A stretch of 64,000 nucleotides of DNA. It comes from Dryococelus australis (taxonomy: Eukaryota > Arthropoda > Insecta > Phasmatodea > Phasmatidae). Below, one piece after another: positions 46,515 through 58,449 of this stretch. The position numbers and the translations under genes were made by a program. The notes beneath the pieces are model-generated. The model was not told where the DNA came from. It searched no databases and saw only the letters and a list, made by a program, of their open reading frames with translations. The stretch covers positions 111,900,623-111,964,622 of the forward strand of contig CM056993.1 in NCBI GenBank assembly GCA_029891345.1, in the 5' to 3' direction. Numbering within the stretch: position 1 is the stretch's first letter; each line of letters starts with the position of its first letter.

Positions 46515-49235
46515 TAGTTCAAAATGAGAATTAACATATTAATTACCAGCATAGTAAAATCAATAAATGTAACGAGACATTTGATAAAAAAAAATTGTAA
46601 TATAGGCAATTTACTTGAATACTGACAATAATTAAAATTAAGTTATTTAGCAAATATAGAGACGATTATAATACTTATTGTAGCAGTAACTGATCAAAAA
46701 ACTTCAAATTAAGTTTTCAAAATAGTTTAAAAATAGTTCAATAGTGAGATATTAATAAATTGACAGTAGCGTATATTGCAAAAATCAGAGAGGCATATAT
46801 ATTTAATACACAAAATATGGTGACATAATTACAACATTAATACAGTCACATTAAAAACAAGATGTAGGGACATAGTTAAAAAATTTAATGTCGTACTTGA
46901 AAACGCATGTAAAAATAGAGTGACATAGTAAAAAAGTATCGACGTATGTAAAACAGCACAACTTTCATATGTTCTCATATACTCTCAAAAATTTTATCGT
47001 GATTTCTCTAGTTTACCTGAATTATAGGTTTGTGTGTTGAGTGCTTTAAATTTTCCAGTTAGCTAGTATATTCCACCCATTATGAGTTGGTAGGTTATCA
47101 TGGACCCTATTGATATGAATATTTTAATGGTTTAATCCAGGTATCCTTTCAGTGAAAAGAAATTCCATGCATTGGTTTATTGCCATGAGCATTGGAGAGC
47201 TTATTCAGCGTTACTGGCATTTTAGACATTGTAGATGACACCACCTCCCAGCCCCTGTCTCATATCTGCAGGTCTACTTGTTCATCTTTCCTGTTGATAT
47301 TAGACTTTTCAGAGTAATTTGATCTACCAGGCAAGGATGGAATGTGCTCTGACTTTCTGTAGTAGCACATCATCAGGACATCAGTGGGCGAAAGCAGGAG
47401 TACAGCTCCTAAACCATTTAAACCTTTTCTCACAGTTGACTTTCTCAGCAGTTTCCCAGATTGTGATTCCACAAGTGGTAATTACTACTGTCCTGAGAGG
47501 CAGTTATCTTTGTGATCACTGTGCAGTGTTTCAGGTAAAGTGCGAGTCTGCAGGCAGTGATACCCGCCGCTGCTGCTGACCCTCATATGCCACCGGAATT
47601 ATACGTGTGTCGTGAGACCAGGAGCCGTAGCTCCCATAACTCACTGGGTGTTTGTAAAAACAATTGCCACCCAACACTTGGACTAATCATAGGGTCCATG
47701 GGCAGGGGCCGTGTTAGTGTAATTCTGGGCACCGGACCCACATTTAGGCTGTTTTAGTTTTGTCGCCTATTATTATGTAAATTTACGTGTTTGTGTTGTC
47801 GGCGGGTGAGTGAAGTTCCCCTCCAGTTTCCCGGGCTGGAGTGAATGAAAGTGTCGTGATGTCTGTCTAACGTGTTGTTCTGTTGTATACAAGTGTGCTA
47901 TTTAATCTTATGTGTAGTGTGTCAGTGAGTCTCTAATTGCCCGGGAGCAGCCCTCGGGGCAGGTTTCATCGTTTCAGAGTGTTATGACATAGGAAAGAAA
48001 TCCAGTATTAGTAACATAATCAATAAGGGAGGGGGGGGGGGGGGCCTTGGGACCAGAGTCTGCCAGGTTTTGCCAGAGTCTGCCAGGCCCTAGTCAAAGC
48101 AGAGCCCCCCTCGGTCTTTCCAATGAGGAACTTATGTGTTTGGAACACATAAAACACTATATGTTTTAATTTTATAATTATTTTAAAATTGTGTTTTGTA
48201 TTATTTTTATTTTTTTTTTTTTTTTAAATAATATTTTTAATTTTAATATTAATATTATTAAATTCAATTTGTTTTAATGTATTGTATTATTACTAATAGA
48301 ACTAAGCTAGATTAAGTTAATTAAGTTAAAACTTAGCTATGTCATGTTGTATTAGCCCCCCGACCCCTACCTCGACTGGCATGTGTGTCACGACCTGGAA
48401 GACGAGTGGTGTTTGGGGCTATTTCCCACCTTTCCTGAATTCCCATGTAACCAGCCTGGGCAGAGAACCCTAAATAGTAAATACTGTGTGCTTAATAAAC
48501 TAAGTATTAAATTTGGGGTGATACCCGTCCAAAATGAAAACCTTATATGATTCTACTACATATTTCATTTCCTCAATTTTAACATTCAGTTAAGCCAATC
48601 CAAATGTTCTTTGCTGTCAGTGGTCTCAGATGGCTCTATTTTGACAAACACTCCTTGCTGTGTAGGTAAAGCATATGGTAGGAATGAGGGAGAAATACGT
48701 AAGAAGTGAAACAGGCAAAACAAACCAGTATCATTCAAATATGTATATTTCTAAGGCCATTGGGATTACAAACACTGAATGTTCCAAATTGTTTACTCAC
48801 CCATACCGCATACTAGCATTAACAACAACAGTATGCAGCCACACCACTTCTTTGATTGTGTATATAAATTCTTGTGAGTGAATTTCAGATAAGTACAGAT
48901 GGAGTAAATACACACGGTATGTTAAAATGTATTTAATTATGCTTCTGTTATTCCACATTAAAAATCTTTGTTACCTACTAACATAGCAAAATAGCTTTTA
49001 AACACAATAAACGTTCTAGTGAACCCCAGAAACTCATTCTAGTTCTCCTAATAACTGAGTTTAGTGCATTAGGGAGTGCAAACTGCTATGTTAAAATAAC
49101 TTTGCCAGCTCTTTATATTCCTTATTCTTATCTGCTATAGTTAATTGTGTTGTTACCATAAAAAATGTGTTAGGTAAATTTTTCTATGTATTCTTGTTTG
49201 TTCTGTAAATGAAATGTGATGTTTTTTGTGGATAG
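46515..49235. other. Intron sequence before the second dynein exon
   Basis: AT-rich apart from a GC-richer block at 47220-48480 containing a G run (48030-48043), a duplicated CCAGAGTCTGCCAGG string (48053 and 48071) and an A/T-only tract (48140-48300). An AATAAA-bearing segment at 48490 could be part of an old LTR. The plus frame 47557-47757 has no domain. Confidence 0.35.
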
Positions 49236-49354
49236 GAAAATATGATGTTAAGGTGCCAGAAGAGATAAGGTCTAAACAGCAAAACTTAGAAGAAGAATGG
49301 GCTCTCTACCAAAAAGCACTTGATGATGCTAGAGACATGTTGAATAGAAGCAAG
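49236..49354 (+). CDS. Axonemal dynein heavy chain, next internal exon
   Basis: The 119-nt exon lies between an acceptor (gtggatag) and a strong donor (gtaagt at 49355). With one base carried from the exon ending at 31239 it reads KYDVKVPEEIRSKQ, then LEEEWALYQKAL and ARDMLNRSK, ending in phase 0. Dynein heavy chains have at this point a YEV.VPEE..., a ...EW..FQ..L.D... helix and an ML(K/R)..KEKFK stretch, so it follows the previous exon directly in the protein. Phase and content together support the splice over the 18-kb intron. No later exon was recognised in the remaining 14.6 kb, so the following intron contains the Copia and Polinton copies. Confidence 0.78.
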
Positions 49355-50261
49355 GTAAGTACAGATTGACTTCATGTGGGTGTGTAAAGAAAACATGTTA
49401 TGATTTAAAATTTTATTTTTATTGTTAGTTATTATTAACACATCCTTTCACTTTGTGTGTGCATGTAATTGTGCTTGTGTGATTATGCATATACTGTGTG
49501 TGTGCATACGTATCCATGCATGTGCACACAGTTTTTTTTTCACATTATAACTAGGACTAAGTAAGTCTGTAATCTCAGTTCCTCCACATATTTGAACATG
49601 CACTTACATATTATATTACAGTGAAACTCTGTTATGAAGTTTTCGTACTTAGTAAGTTGAATAATTTTGAACCTTGTCTATACGCACATTTGTAATTTGA
49701 CCCTTTTAAGAAGTTTTCCTGGTTAATAAGTATCTTCTTTACAGGGTTGTACTGAATATTGAAATTACCACACAATATACTACATACATAGCCATTTTAA
49801 TTCTGTGGAGTGTAATACACTTCAGTAAAACCTCATTGTTCTGACCCCTTTTATTGCAACCATCTCTGCTTTACAACCCATTTCTAAGGAACTGTAGAAT
49901 AAGAAATTTGGTTAAATAAGTTGAAAATTTGAGGTAAATCAGCCGAAAAATAAGTTTTTTTGGCTGCTGCATGTTGCATTTCCCTTGTTAAGCACTGTAC
50001 TGCAAGCAGGAAATATTTAAAAATAGATATTCCCTTTCCTAGACTGTCATTGCTAGCCAATACCCATTGACGGCCTACCCCCTTCCCCTTGCCGGGCTGA
50101 GTATTTCAACATGGCGTGACTGCCAACTACCATTATACCACATGCTGGCTTTCCCTTTATAATATTGCTTGCTTGCGGATATGCTACGTAATTTCTGCCT
50201 TTGCATGTTATTATGACTTGTATTTGTGAACAATTATTGGATTTCTCTTGGTTTTGATTAA
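49355..50261 (+). other. Intron sequence with Tigger-like ends
   Basis: Contains a GT/CATG-rich stretch near 49450-49530, an ACAGTGAAACTCTGTTATG-type terminus at 49619, and the CAGTAAAACC family copy at 49823. No exon was recognised. Confidence 0.45.
49823..49952 (+). mobile_element. CAGTAAAACC family, copy 2
   Basis: Starts CAGTAAAACCTCATTGTTCT and keeps the order of copy 1: TTGCAACC and TTACAACCC steps, a (G/A)AGGAAC(C/T)GT step, then TTTGAGG and a short A-rich end. Same orientation as the copy at 1750. Confidence 0.5.
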
Positions 50262-50266
50262 TGTTT

Positions 50267-50464
50267 TGTTGGATATTGTAAATTGTTTATGGCTCTCATG
50301 ACTAGATGTGAAATCTCGCTTGACCTGTGTAGTGTATCTATTCTCGCTCTGTATACAGTCAGTCATTTGTTTACGTTCTCCTGGCGATGTAATGTCTGAA
50401 GCGTAGTTAAATATAATGTGTACTTATTGACTGTGCGTTATTATTTTATGACATGCAACCAACA
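50267..50464 (+). repeat. Copia 5' LTR (198 bp)
   Basis: Begins TGTTGGATATTG and ends CAACCAACA. It aligns over its full length with the 3' LTR, with roughly 15% differences by eye, so the insertion is old. It shares landmarks GCTTGACCTGTGT, AGTGTATCTA, CTCGCTCTG and AATGTCTGAAG. Confidence 0.93.
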
Positions 50465-50485
50465 AAGCTTATGGATCCAGGGACA
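50465..50485 (+). promoter_or_regulatory. Probable Copia primer-binding site
   Basis: AAGCTTATGGATCCAGGG follows the LTR directly. The form resembles the internal initiator-tRNA-Met fragment binding sites of insect Copia-type elements (GGTTATGGGCCCAG type). Based on similarity only. Confidence 0.45.
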
Positions 50486-50583
50486 TCACAAGATAATTCA
50501 ATAAGTGCGGATTAGTTAGTTTGGCGCGGGAGTGCAAATAATATTACCATTTTGCACTGCATTGCGCATGTCGGTAAACCATC

Positions 50584-51470
50584 ATGGCGTCAAATGCTTT
50601 AACATTTGTGGAGAAGTTGGAAGGCTGTGAAAACTATGTGTCGTGGAAATTCCACATTATAGCCTTGTTAAGCCTAGAAGACCAGTGGGACGTTGTTCAG
50701 GGAACCATCAAGGCAGAAGAGGCGAAGGAAAAGGACCGCAAGGCATTAGCGAAGATCTTGTTGTTAATAGAGAAAGAGTTGATTCACCACATCGAAAAGT
50801 GTGATACATTGAAGCAAGCATGGGACATTATTCAGACTTTATTTGAAGATTCCGGCCTCACAAGAAGAGTCGGATTGTTGCATCAGTTGATTTTGACTTT
50901 ACTAGATAACTGCAAATCAGTTGAAGAGTATTTAAATTAAATTACATCAACTGCTCAGTGTCTACCGGACATCAAGTTTGATATTTCTGAGGAATGGGTG
51001 GGAACTTTGTTACTAGCAGGCCTACCAGATGAGTACAAGCCAATGATTATGGGGCTGGAGCGCTCAGGAACTCCAATTATGGTCAACGCAATTAAAATAA
51101 AATTATTGCAAAATGTGAAAGCTAGTTCAAGCCAAGCTCGATCATCAAATATCGATACAGCACTCTACAGTAATTGATCTTCCAGGAACAACTCATGCCA
51201 AGGCCACAGCAACAGAACTACAACAGTAAACAAAACAAGCCGCCCTGCAAATGTTACAACTGCAACTGGACTGGACATTTTGGTGCTGATTTCCACAGCA
51301 AAACAAAAGTCAACGAGAAAACAAGGAGTAATGAAATTGCTGAGAGTAAAAATAGCAACACCTTTTTAGCATATATGCTTACAAAGGTGAAAGGCGACTC
51401 TGTGTTGTTTTTGGACTCGTGTGCATCAGTGCAGTTGACAAAAAATGAGGTAGAGAATTCTGTGTCTGAA
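50584..51470 (+). pseudogene. Copia gag region with defective zinc knuckle
   Basis: The first frame (50584-50940) is a Copia gag N-terminus: LEGCENYVSWKFHI, a HIEKCDTLKQAWDIIQ helix and KSVEEYL. A TAA stop at 50938 interrupts it; the same frame then continues with LLLAGLPDEYKPMIMGLE. After a frame change at about 51170 comes the knuckle CYNCNWTGHFGADF, where the fourth ligand Cys is Phe. The family product packages RNA in virus-like particles. Confidence 0.85.
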
Positions 51471-52685
51471 TAGTGACTGAAAATTCTTATGGCAAACAAT
51501 GAACCTCTCACAACAGAATTTGTGGTAAATGTTGACATTGAGCTATCGGTCAACAACAAAACCAGTCTCATCACTGCCCACGAAGTGTATCATGCACCGG
51601 ACATGCCAGCTAACCTCCACTCAGAGAGTAAAATTACAAGTAAAGGGAACACCGCTATTTTTGAGAAAGATGGTGGAAAGATAATAAATTCAAATAAAGA
51701 ACTGATTGCCTTAGCAACACTAAAAGCGGCATTTACCAGTTAGACACACCACAGTCTACAAGTGTTGACAGATCATACACTGTTTCTTCTGCTGGTGATT
51801 TATTGCGCTGCAGGTTGGGCCATTTAAACAGAAAAGGCATTAACTCCTTAAAAACAGTGGTTGATGGAGTCCAAAACATGCAGGCCAGTAAAGCCTCATG
51901 TGAAGTTTGCATCAAAAGCAAAAAGACTTGTTTGCCTTTTAGACAAAGCACATTTAGGGCCAAGGAACCCCTGGAATTGGTGCATACAGACTTATGTGGG
52001 CCCATAGGGACAGTGTCTATCAGAGACAGTAAATACTTCTTTGTCTTGATAGACAATTATTCCCGGTACACTTGTGTTTATTTCTTGAGATCCAAGGATC
52101 AGGTTTACAATGTGTTCAAGGAGTATTGTGCACGTGTAGAAAACTAGACAAGCAAGAAGATGAAAATTTTGTGTTCAGACAATGGGACAGAGTTTGTGAA
52201 CAGCGAATTCTCGAGTTTCTTGAAGAGTAGGGGCATAAGGCACCAATACACTGTGAGAGTTTCACCACAACAAAACAGTGTGGCAGAACGTGCAAATCGA
52301 AAATTTGTTGAGAAAGTTCGATGTCTGCTGCAAGATGCAGGACTGCCAAAATTTATTGGGCAGAGGCAGTAGCAACATCTATTCATCTCAACAAAAAGTG
52401 TCCTACCAAGGCAGTCAAAGGAAAGACTCCATTCAAAGCCGTGTTCCAGGAAGCCCAAAACTCAGTTGTTTCAGGACCTTTGGTTGCGAGGCCATGGCCC
52501 AAATCCCAAAGGATAGAAGAAAGAAATGGGATCCCAGATCTGAAAAATTGATTTTTGTTGGTTACTGCAATGACACAAAGGGTTTATTGCCTCATGGACC
52601 CCAACACCAAAAAGGTGACTATCAGCAAAGACGTCATCTTCCTGGAAGAAAAACCGATGACGGAAATGCCAGCAGAGGTGCATGA
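51380..52685 (+). pseudogene. Copia protease remnant and integrase
   Basis: The protease loop reads FLDSCASVQLT (Asp-Ser-Cys instead of Asp-Ser-Gly). The integrase zinc-binding part is in 51803-52147 (LGHLNRKGI and CEVCIKSKK). The catalytic core follows: VHTDLCGPIG with the first Asp, then after a stop at 52145 LCSDNGTEFVNSEF with the second Asp, and SPQQNSVAERANR with the Glu. The C-terminal part (FRTFGCEAMAQIP, KLIFVGYCNDTKG) is in another frame at 52278-52685. The three catalytic acids survive, but stops and frameshifts at 51470, 52145 and about 52330 prevent translation. Confidence 0.88.
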
Positions 52686-52854
52686 AGACTCGTCCAAGGA
52701 ACAAGATGTCTGTGGCAGTGAATGAATTCTCCTTCAAGAACCTGAACCAGTAGAACGTCAAGAGAATATTGATTGGACTCCTGACCTGGAAAAAGAACCT
52801 TTTCGAGGTTTTTCAATAGAAGATGAAGCAGAGCAGCCCTCCAATCCTCAACAG

Positions 52855-54424
52855 GTGAGAAGATCCTGTCGTATTCCTAGACCCAGAACTGATCCAGATT
52901 TTGTGTCATATTTCCTCTCTGAGGACAACGAGCTACTTACACCAGAGGAAGCACTGATAAGTGCACAAGCTACGAAATGGAAACAAGCTATCGATGAAGA
53001 GTTAACATCATTTGTCATCAATGAAACTTATGAGTGGGCAGACTTGCCCAAAGGCATGAAGGCCCTAAATTCAAAATGGGTGGTCAAAATAAAAAATCCA
53101 GACTACAAGGAGCCAAAATACAAAGTCCTACTAGTAGCCAAAAGTTGCGCACAGAGGCGCAGGATCGACTATGAAGAGACTTTCTTCCCAATAATCAAGC
53201 ATTCTTCACTGAGGTACCTTTGTGCACTAGCAGTTGAGGAGGATCTCAACATAGTGCAAATGGATGTAAAAACTGTTTACCTACATGACCATTTAGAGTA
53301 AATTATATACATGCAGCCCCCGAAGAGCTCGAGGGAAGACCGTCTGGTAAAGTTTGGCAACTGAAGAAGGCCATGTATGGACTGAAACAAAGTGAAAGGA
53401 GCTGGAATCGTCACCTAAACCAAGTCCTTACTGGGATTGGACTTAAACAATCTAAAGCAGATCCTTGCATACTTTGAACACAATGATAGAGGCATCATCA
53501 TATGTGCCATATATTTTGATGATTTTATAAGTTTCACAAATGAACCACAAATTCAAAGAAAGGTGCAGAAAAGGCTAGAGTCTGAATTCCACATGAAAAG
53601 CCTAGGCAGGGTTAAAATTTGCCTAGGCATGAACATCACCAGGGACAGAAAAAATAGAAAACTCTTCATTGACCAGACAATTTACATAGACTGAATGCTT
53701 CCGAAATTTGGTATATCTGAGCGTAAACTGGTCTAAACGCCGATGGATGCTGGCGTCAATCTTCAAGACCCTTTGAAAAGTGGAGTGAAGAGTGACAGCG
53801 AAAGTGTAGTGATTTATGGTGAAAAAGTGCCATACCAGAGCAAGCAGTGGGTAGCCTGTTGTTCTTATCTCAAATTTCTCGTCCAGACATTTTGTGTGCA
53901 GTTAATTGCTTAAGTCAGTTCAGTAACAATCCGCAAAAGTGCCACTGGCTTTCTGCCAAGAAGGTATTCAGGTATTTAAAGGGTACTAGAGAACTGAAAC
54001 TAGTGTTTGACAAAAACAGTAATCATGAACTACTTAGCTGCAGTGATGCTAATTGGTGGAGTGAGAATAATAATAGGCATTCAATTACTGGCAGTTGTGT
54101 TATATTCATGGGTAGTTCGGTTTCATGGTCTAGCAAGAAGCAAAGGACGTTTTCACTAAGCACTGTCGAGGGCGAGTATATTGCTCTCAGCTTCACTGTT
54201 CAGGAAACCTTGTGGTTCAGAACATTATGTAGTGAACTACAACCTGACCATGAACCCAGGCCATCCATAGTGAATTGCGACAATAAAGGATCAATACATT
54301 TACCAATAAATAATTTCACTAGCCAGAGAACACAACATATTTACATCAGGCATCATTTCATCACAAAACATGTTCAAGAGAACACTATTGAGGTCAGGTA
54401 TTTATCAACAGATGATATGGTATC
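52855..54424 (+). pseudogene. Copia reverse transcriptase and RNase H, interrupted by the hAT element
   Basis: RT: ALNSKWVVKIK, DYEETFFPIIKHSSLRYL and IVQMDVKTVYLHDHLE (the usual F-L-N-G reads Y-L-H-D) in 52855-53301. MYGLKQSERSW follows near 53375, then the active site IYFDDFISF at about 53510 and LGMNITRDR. RNase H: 53847-54424 with FSQISRPDILCAVNCLSQF, SCSDANWW, SSKKQRTFSLSTVEGEYIAL and NNFTSQRTQHIYIRHHF. The two aspartates of YxDD are kept. Frames change near 53301-53437 and 53695-53847. The protein is cut at DDMVS by the hAT insertion and resumes at 58037. Confidence 0.88.
54417..54424. repeat. hAT target-site duplication, left copy
   Basis: ATGGTATC, matching 58037-58044 exactly; 8 bp is the hAT-typical length. 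Confidence 0.93.
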
Positions 54425-54949
54425 CACTGGCACCTACTTGTGAAATTTATTGGGGGTGCTTAATCGTGTGGAAATATTTTTGAGGGTGTGGAACAAAATA
54501 ACCAGGTGATTTTATATACATAAACATTCATACTGATACACAGCAGTCCAAATCACCATTTTTCGCTATGTTTGCAGTCTCCGAATTGGTACTTTTAATT
54601 CATGCGACATCAAAGTACTCATCTGTACACATCTGAAGTGTATTTTCTTTTCGTACAACATTAATTTGACACACGTGAAATTGTTTTTTAAAGAAAAAAG
54701 ACACATAATTATAACACATAGTGTAGTTTGAGCATTGAGTTGGTGGAAGCATTACAACGATAATTCTCTTTTAAAATGTAAGAGAAATTTGAAACAGTTG
54801 AAACATTACATACTATTAATATGGTAAATCACAGTTTTATTAAAAAACAGAATTAGGATATTAAATAAGAAACGTTATTAAATTTAATTCACTTAAACAT
54901 GCAAAGGAAATATGAATGCCTCACTCAGCTTAAGTTTCTCAGAATTAAT

Positions 54950-57431
54950 TCAGAACAAGGCAAATGTTGTTCTATGCAGTGTATTGCTTTTGATGAACTC
55001 ATTTACAAGTGGTCTTAAATCCAAGTTGTCCAGCACAGCTTGATGTGCGTTAAGTAGTGCTATGTTGTTTAGTCTCTTTTGGCCCAGTCTAGACCGCAGG
55101 CATGTCTTCAGGCGGTGAAGAGTACTGAATGACCTTTCAGCAGTAGCTGTTGTCACTGGAAAAGTGCAGAGGAGTTTTATGAATTTGTTGACCTCAGGCA
55201 ATTATGGCTACTCTCTTCTGTTTAGCAATATCACCAAGCATGGTTAGGTGTAAACGTAGTCTGTCTGTACCCAAATCGCCACGAAAGAACTTTCGTGTCT
55301 TTTCTAGTTTTGGAGTGGTGTTGTTCACAGCAATCACAGCAGATACACATTCTTTCTCTACTGATACATGTTTCTGAAGTCCAGTACATTTGAATCTGTC
55401 TTTAACACACAATACCACCGTGTCACATACACAGACATACTCTTGCCTGAAATAGTCTTTTGGAGTGAAGAATATGTGAGGTTCTGTAGTACAAGGGTTC
55501 TCAAGCCTCTTTGGGGTACATTGTCTTCGGGGCAGCGGTGGCTCTTCTACATGGATAGGTTTTTCCTCTAAGCATTTCTGCCAGAACTGCTCATAGCCCC
55601 CACGTTTTTCTTCCAGAATATAAATAAGGTATGATAGTTTTGATTCTACCTCTGTGTAACACCAATGTGTGGACACTGTATCTTGACGTTTGCTTCTTCA
55701 ACAAGACTCATGACATGGCAATAGAGGTTCGAAAAGAAAAATGTCCAGAAGTGCTGCATTGTTTCAAGGTATCCTGCACACTTAGAGGCTTCATTATAAG
55801 AGTATTCTTCTGAATATGTTTAAAAAAATTCAGCAAGTAGTTCATAGTTTATTAACACTTGTTGGGTACTGGAGGCTCTCATTGTCCACTGAGTAGGGCA
55901 GAGTGGACGAAGACCAATTTTTTTCATCTTCTGTGATATTTTTGAAGAGTTGTACTCTTTTCGGAGAATCCCTTACTGTGTTTATCAAGTCTTTAGCTAA
56001 ATTCATGTCTCTCATACAGGGCAGCTGATGCAGGCAGTCTTGAAATGCTAAGTTCAAACTATGCGCAGCACAATGCACATAAGTGGCCTTCAGCTGCAAA
56101 TCTGCAACAAACTTCTGCAGCCCTTTAAATTTCCCACTCATAGCAGATGCGCCGTCATAGTATTGTCCCGGCAAATTCTCTATGTTTAGGTCCAAACGCG
56201 CAAGAATGTTCATCACGATACCAAAAAGTATTTTTCCCTCTGTGTTTGGAGTTTCATACTGTGACGAAAATACAAGAGCTGTGCAAATTCATAATGTCTC
56301 TCATACAGGGTAGCTGATGCAGGCAGTCTTGAAATGCTAAGTTCAAATTATGCGCTGCACAATGCACATAAATGGCCTTCAGCTGCAAATCTGCAACAAA
56401 TTCTGCAGCCCTTTAAATGTCCCGCTCATAGCAGAGGTGCCGTCATAGCATTGTCCCCGCAAATTCTCTATGTTTAGGTCCAAACGTGCAAGAATGTCCT
56501 TCATGATACCAAAAAGGGTTTTGCCCTCTGTGTTTGGAGTTTCATATAATCCCACAAAGTCCTCACTTATAGTTAAATTTTCATTGACACTTCGATTGCA
56601 GAAGGTCACTTGTTCATGTCTTGAGATGTCACAAGTCTCATCAACCCTAATGGCGAAGTATTCCCTCTTTTTCATTTCACATACTACTGAGCTCAAAACC
56701 GATTTTCGTAAGATATCAATAATCTCATATTGAATGTCGTACGATAACCACTTGTAACTTGAATGTCCCATCCATTCTTTTATGTCAGGCATGTCTTCTT
56801 TTCGCAGTTCTAGCAACTGAATGAAATTTTAACTTACATTTTCATGGCCCCAGATACATAATCCGTGCAGAGAAAGGAATTTCAAGGTTGTGAAAATAGC
56901 CATTAGAGCTGAGCGAGCATTCTCCATATCTTTGTTTAATTGATTGTTTAATTGTATTGCAACACTTTGTTTGGAGGAAGATGCTAACTTCATTAAACCT
57001 TCTTTATGGGTTTCTGTTTTCTCATGCGACCTAAATTTTTTGAGCGCCTTTTTCCAGTTAGAAAAACCCACAGAAATAAAAGTATCATCCTTCGTAGTAT
57101 TTAATTTCAGAAAGCCATTGATCTGTGCTTTCTTGCAAGTTTTACAAAATACCTTGTCACTAGAATCATCCCATTCCACCCAGCTAAATGATGTCATCCA
57201 TGATTTATGAAAAGTTCTACCTTTACTCTTACCTGGTAACTGGTTGCTGTTGGCAACAGATATCTGTGACTGTGATGATGCTGAAGCTGAACTCACTGAT
57301 AGAGCTATTGAAGGAATATGAGAAGAGGCTTTCGCATCTGGCAATGATGTCACATTCTCGGTGAATTCAACTCGTGGCTTTTTGTAAACAAATTTATCCA
57401 TTCCAAACAGTTTTGTTATCTGTCTCAACAA
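54950..57431 (-). pseudogene. hAT transposase of the TTF-zinc-finger/DUF4371 type, degenerate
   Basis: Right to left: 56829-57431 has the TTF-type finger (GRTFHKSWMTSFSWVEWD, CKTCKK, GFSNWKKALKKFRSHEKT, HKEG). 56379-56816 has the DUF4371 part (YFAIRVDETCDISRHEQV, with the first catalytic Asp, then RGQCYDGTSAMSG). 55842-56216 repeats that region and goes on to YVHCAAHSLNLAFQDCL. 55194-55676 is an unrecognised middle part. 54950-55201 is the hAT dimerisation end (LLCTFPVTTATAERSFSTL, LRSRLGQKRLNNIALL). Frameshifts, stops and an internal 0.29-kb duplication break it. In hAT elements this protein excises and inserts the element and makes 8-bp duplications. Confidence 0.88.
56001..56546 (-). repeat. 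Tandem duplication inside the hAT transposase gene (offset about 288 bp)
   Basis: 56001-56258 and 56290-56546 are near-identical (for example TCTCATACAGG, TATGCGC(A/T)GCACAATGCAC, GGTCCAAACG and GTTTGGAGTTTCATA in both). A 31-bp spacer separates them. The duplication repeats the segment coding ILARLDLNIENL to the NLAF region. Confidence 0.9.
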
Positions 57432-58036
57432 TGGTAATGGGTAACAGTATTATATGCTTATCTAGCACCAATCATTACCTATTAATACATTTTGAAAAAC
57501 AAATATATTAATATACTATTTAACTAAGTTTAAAGCAGATATTTAAAACTCTTATCACTTATGTTAAACACTACTAGCACAGCGCTAATAACAACTGAGA
57601 AGCAGCAAATCAATCATGTCTCGTGAGCTGCGTTTTTGTAGCTCATTGGAAGTTGGTGGCTCAAAGAGTAACCACACAGCAGACACTACGTACAGCCGCA
57701 GCTGCAAATGGTCCCGATGCACTAGTGGGAGTCAAACAGTAACAACACAGCAGACACTCCACTCGACCGCATGAGCTCCATAACCATAGACAACAGTGGG
57801 TACGCGTTTGCATGCTTGACATTGACTTGGGCGAATATTCGACAGCTTAGTTTATAAGATATTTTCATTTATTTTGACTAATTAGTACTTTTAGTAAGGA
57901 TTCATATGAATTAAAAATATTGTTTGGGCTCTGCTGTTCATAGCTGAAAATATTGGGGGTGCTCTGCCCCATAAACGAAAACATTAGGGGGGGGCCCCTC
58001 GTTCTCCCCCCTAGCACCATGGAGTCGGCGCCAGTG

Positions 58037-58114
58037 ATGGTATCTGACATACTGACCAAACCTCTGACTAAAGAAAAGCATGACCATTTTGTTAAATTAT
58101 TATGTCTTAAATGA
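58037..58114 (+). pseudogene. Copia pol C-terminal tail beyond the hAT insertion
   Basis: After the right ATGGTATC copy the Copia frame resumes: SDILTKPLTKEKHDHFVKLL, ending LCLK and a TGA stop at 58112. This is the conserved end of Copia polyproteins (ADILTKPL type). The short tail is in the frame that left off at 54424. Confidence 0.92.
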
Positions 58115-58230
58115 TTTCCTATGTATGTACTCTGATTTTTTTGTTTTGTTTTTCTTTGCTAGTTGATATTGAGTTTTTTTTTAGGTCCTAAGAGATGTTA
58201 TGGTAAGGATTTTTTTTTGTGAAACAATTT

Positions 58231-58239
58231 GAGGGGAAG
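58231..58239 (+). promoter_or_regulatory. Copia polypurine tract
   Basis: GAGGGGAAG lies directly before the 3' LTR, as expected for plus-strand priming. Confidence 0.8.
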
Positions 58240-58444
58240 TGTGGGATATCGTAAATTTTTTACGACCCTCACATGACTAGAGTAGTGAAATATTGCTTGA
58301 CCTGTGTGTAGTGTATCTACTCTCGCTCTGCATACAATCAGTTGCTTGTTTACATTCGCATGGCGGTGCAATGTCTGAAGTATAGTTAAATATAATCTGT
58401 ACTTATTGCCCTGTGCATTATTATTTCACGAGATACAACCAACA
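58240..58444 (+). repeat. Copia 3' LTR (205 bp)
   Basis: Begins TGTGGGATATCG and ends CAACCAACA; homologous to 50267-50464. It is followed by the right TGTTT duplication. Confidence 0.93.
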
Positions 58445-58449
58445 TGTTT

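Larger units (their letters stand above)
54425..58036 (-). mobile_element. hAT transposon nested in the Copia element (3612 bp)
   Basis: The left end is CACTGGCACCTACTTG. The right end, read inward, is CACTGGCGCCGACTCC: terminal inverted repeats of about 12-16 bp with few mismatches. An exact 8-bp duplication ATGGTATC flanks it. The transposase runs on the minus strand, opposite to Copia. Removing it and one ATGGTATC restores the Copia reading frame across the site, proving insertion order: Copia first, hAT second. Confidence 0.94.
50267..58444 (+). mobile_element. Copia LTR retrotransposon, split by a hAT element
   Basis: Both LTRs are present (50267-50464 and 58240-58444), flanked by the 5-bp duplication TGTTT (50262-50266 and 58445-58449). 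Inside are a primer-binding site, gag, protease, integrase, RT, RNase H and a polypurine tract, in Copia order. Without the 3612-bp hAT insertion and one target copy, the element would be about 4.56 kb, normal for Copia. It lies downstream of the dynein exon at 49236 in the same direction. Confidence 0.93.

Noticed and set aside
47557-47757. 66-codon plus frame as a gene
   Set aside because: No domain, and stops surround it; it lies in an unassigned repeat-like block.
55368-55571. Plus-strand frames within the hAT region
   Set aside because: Antisense shadows of the hAT transposase.
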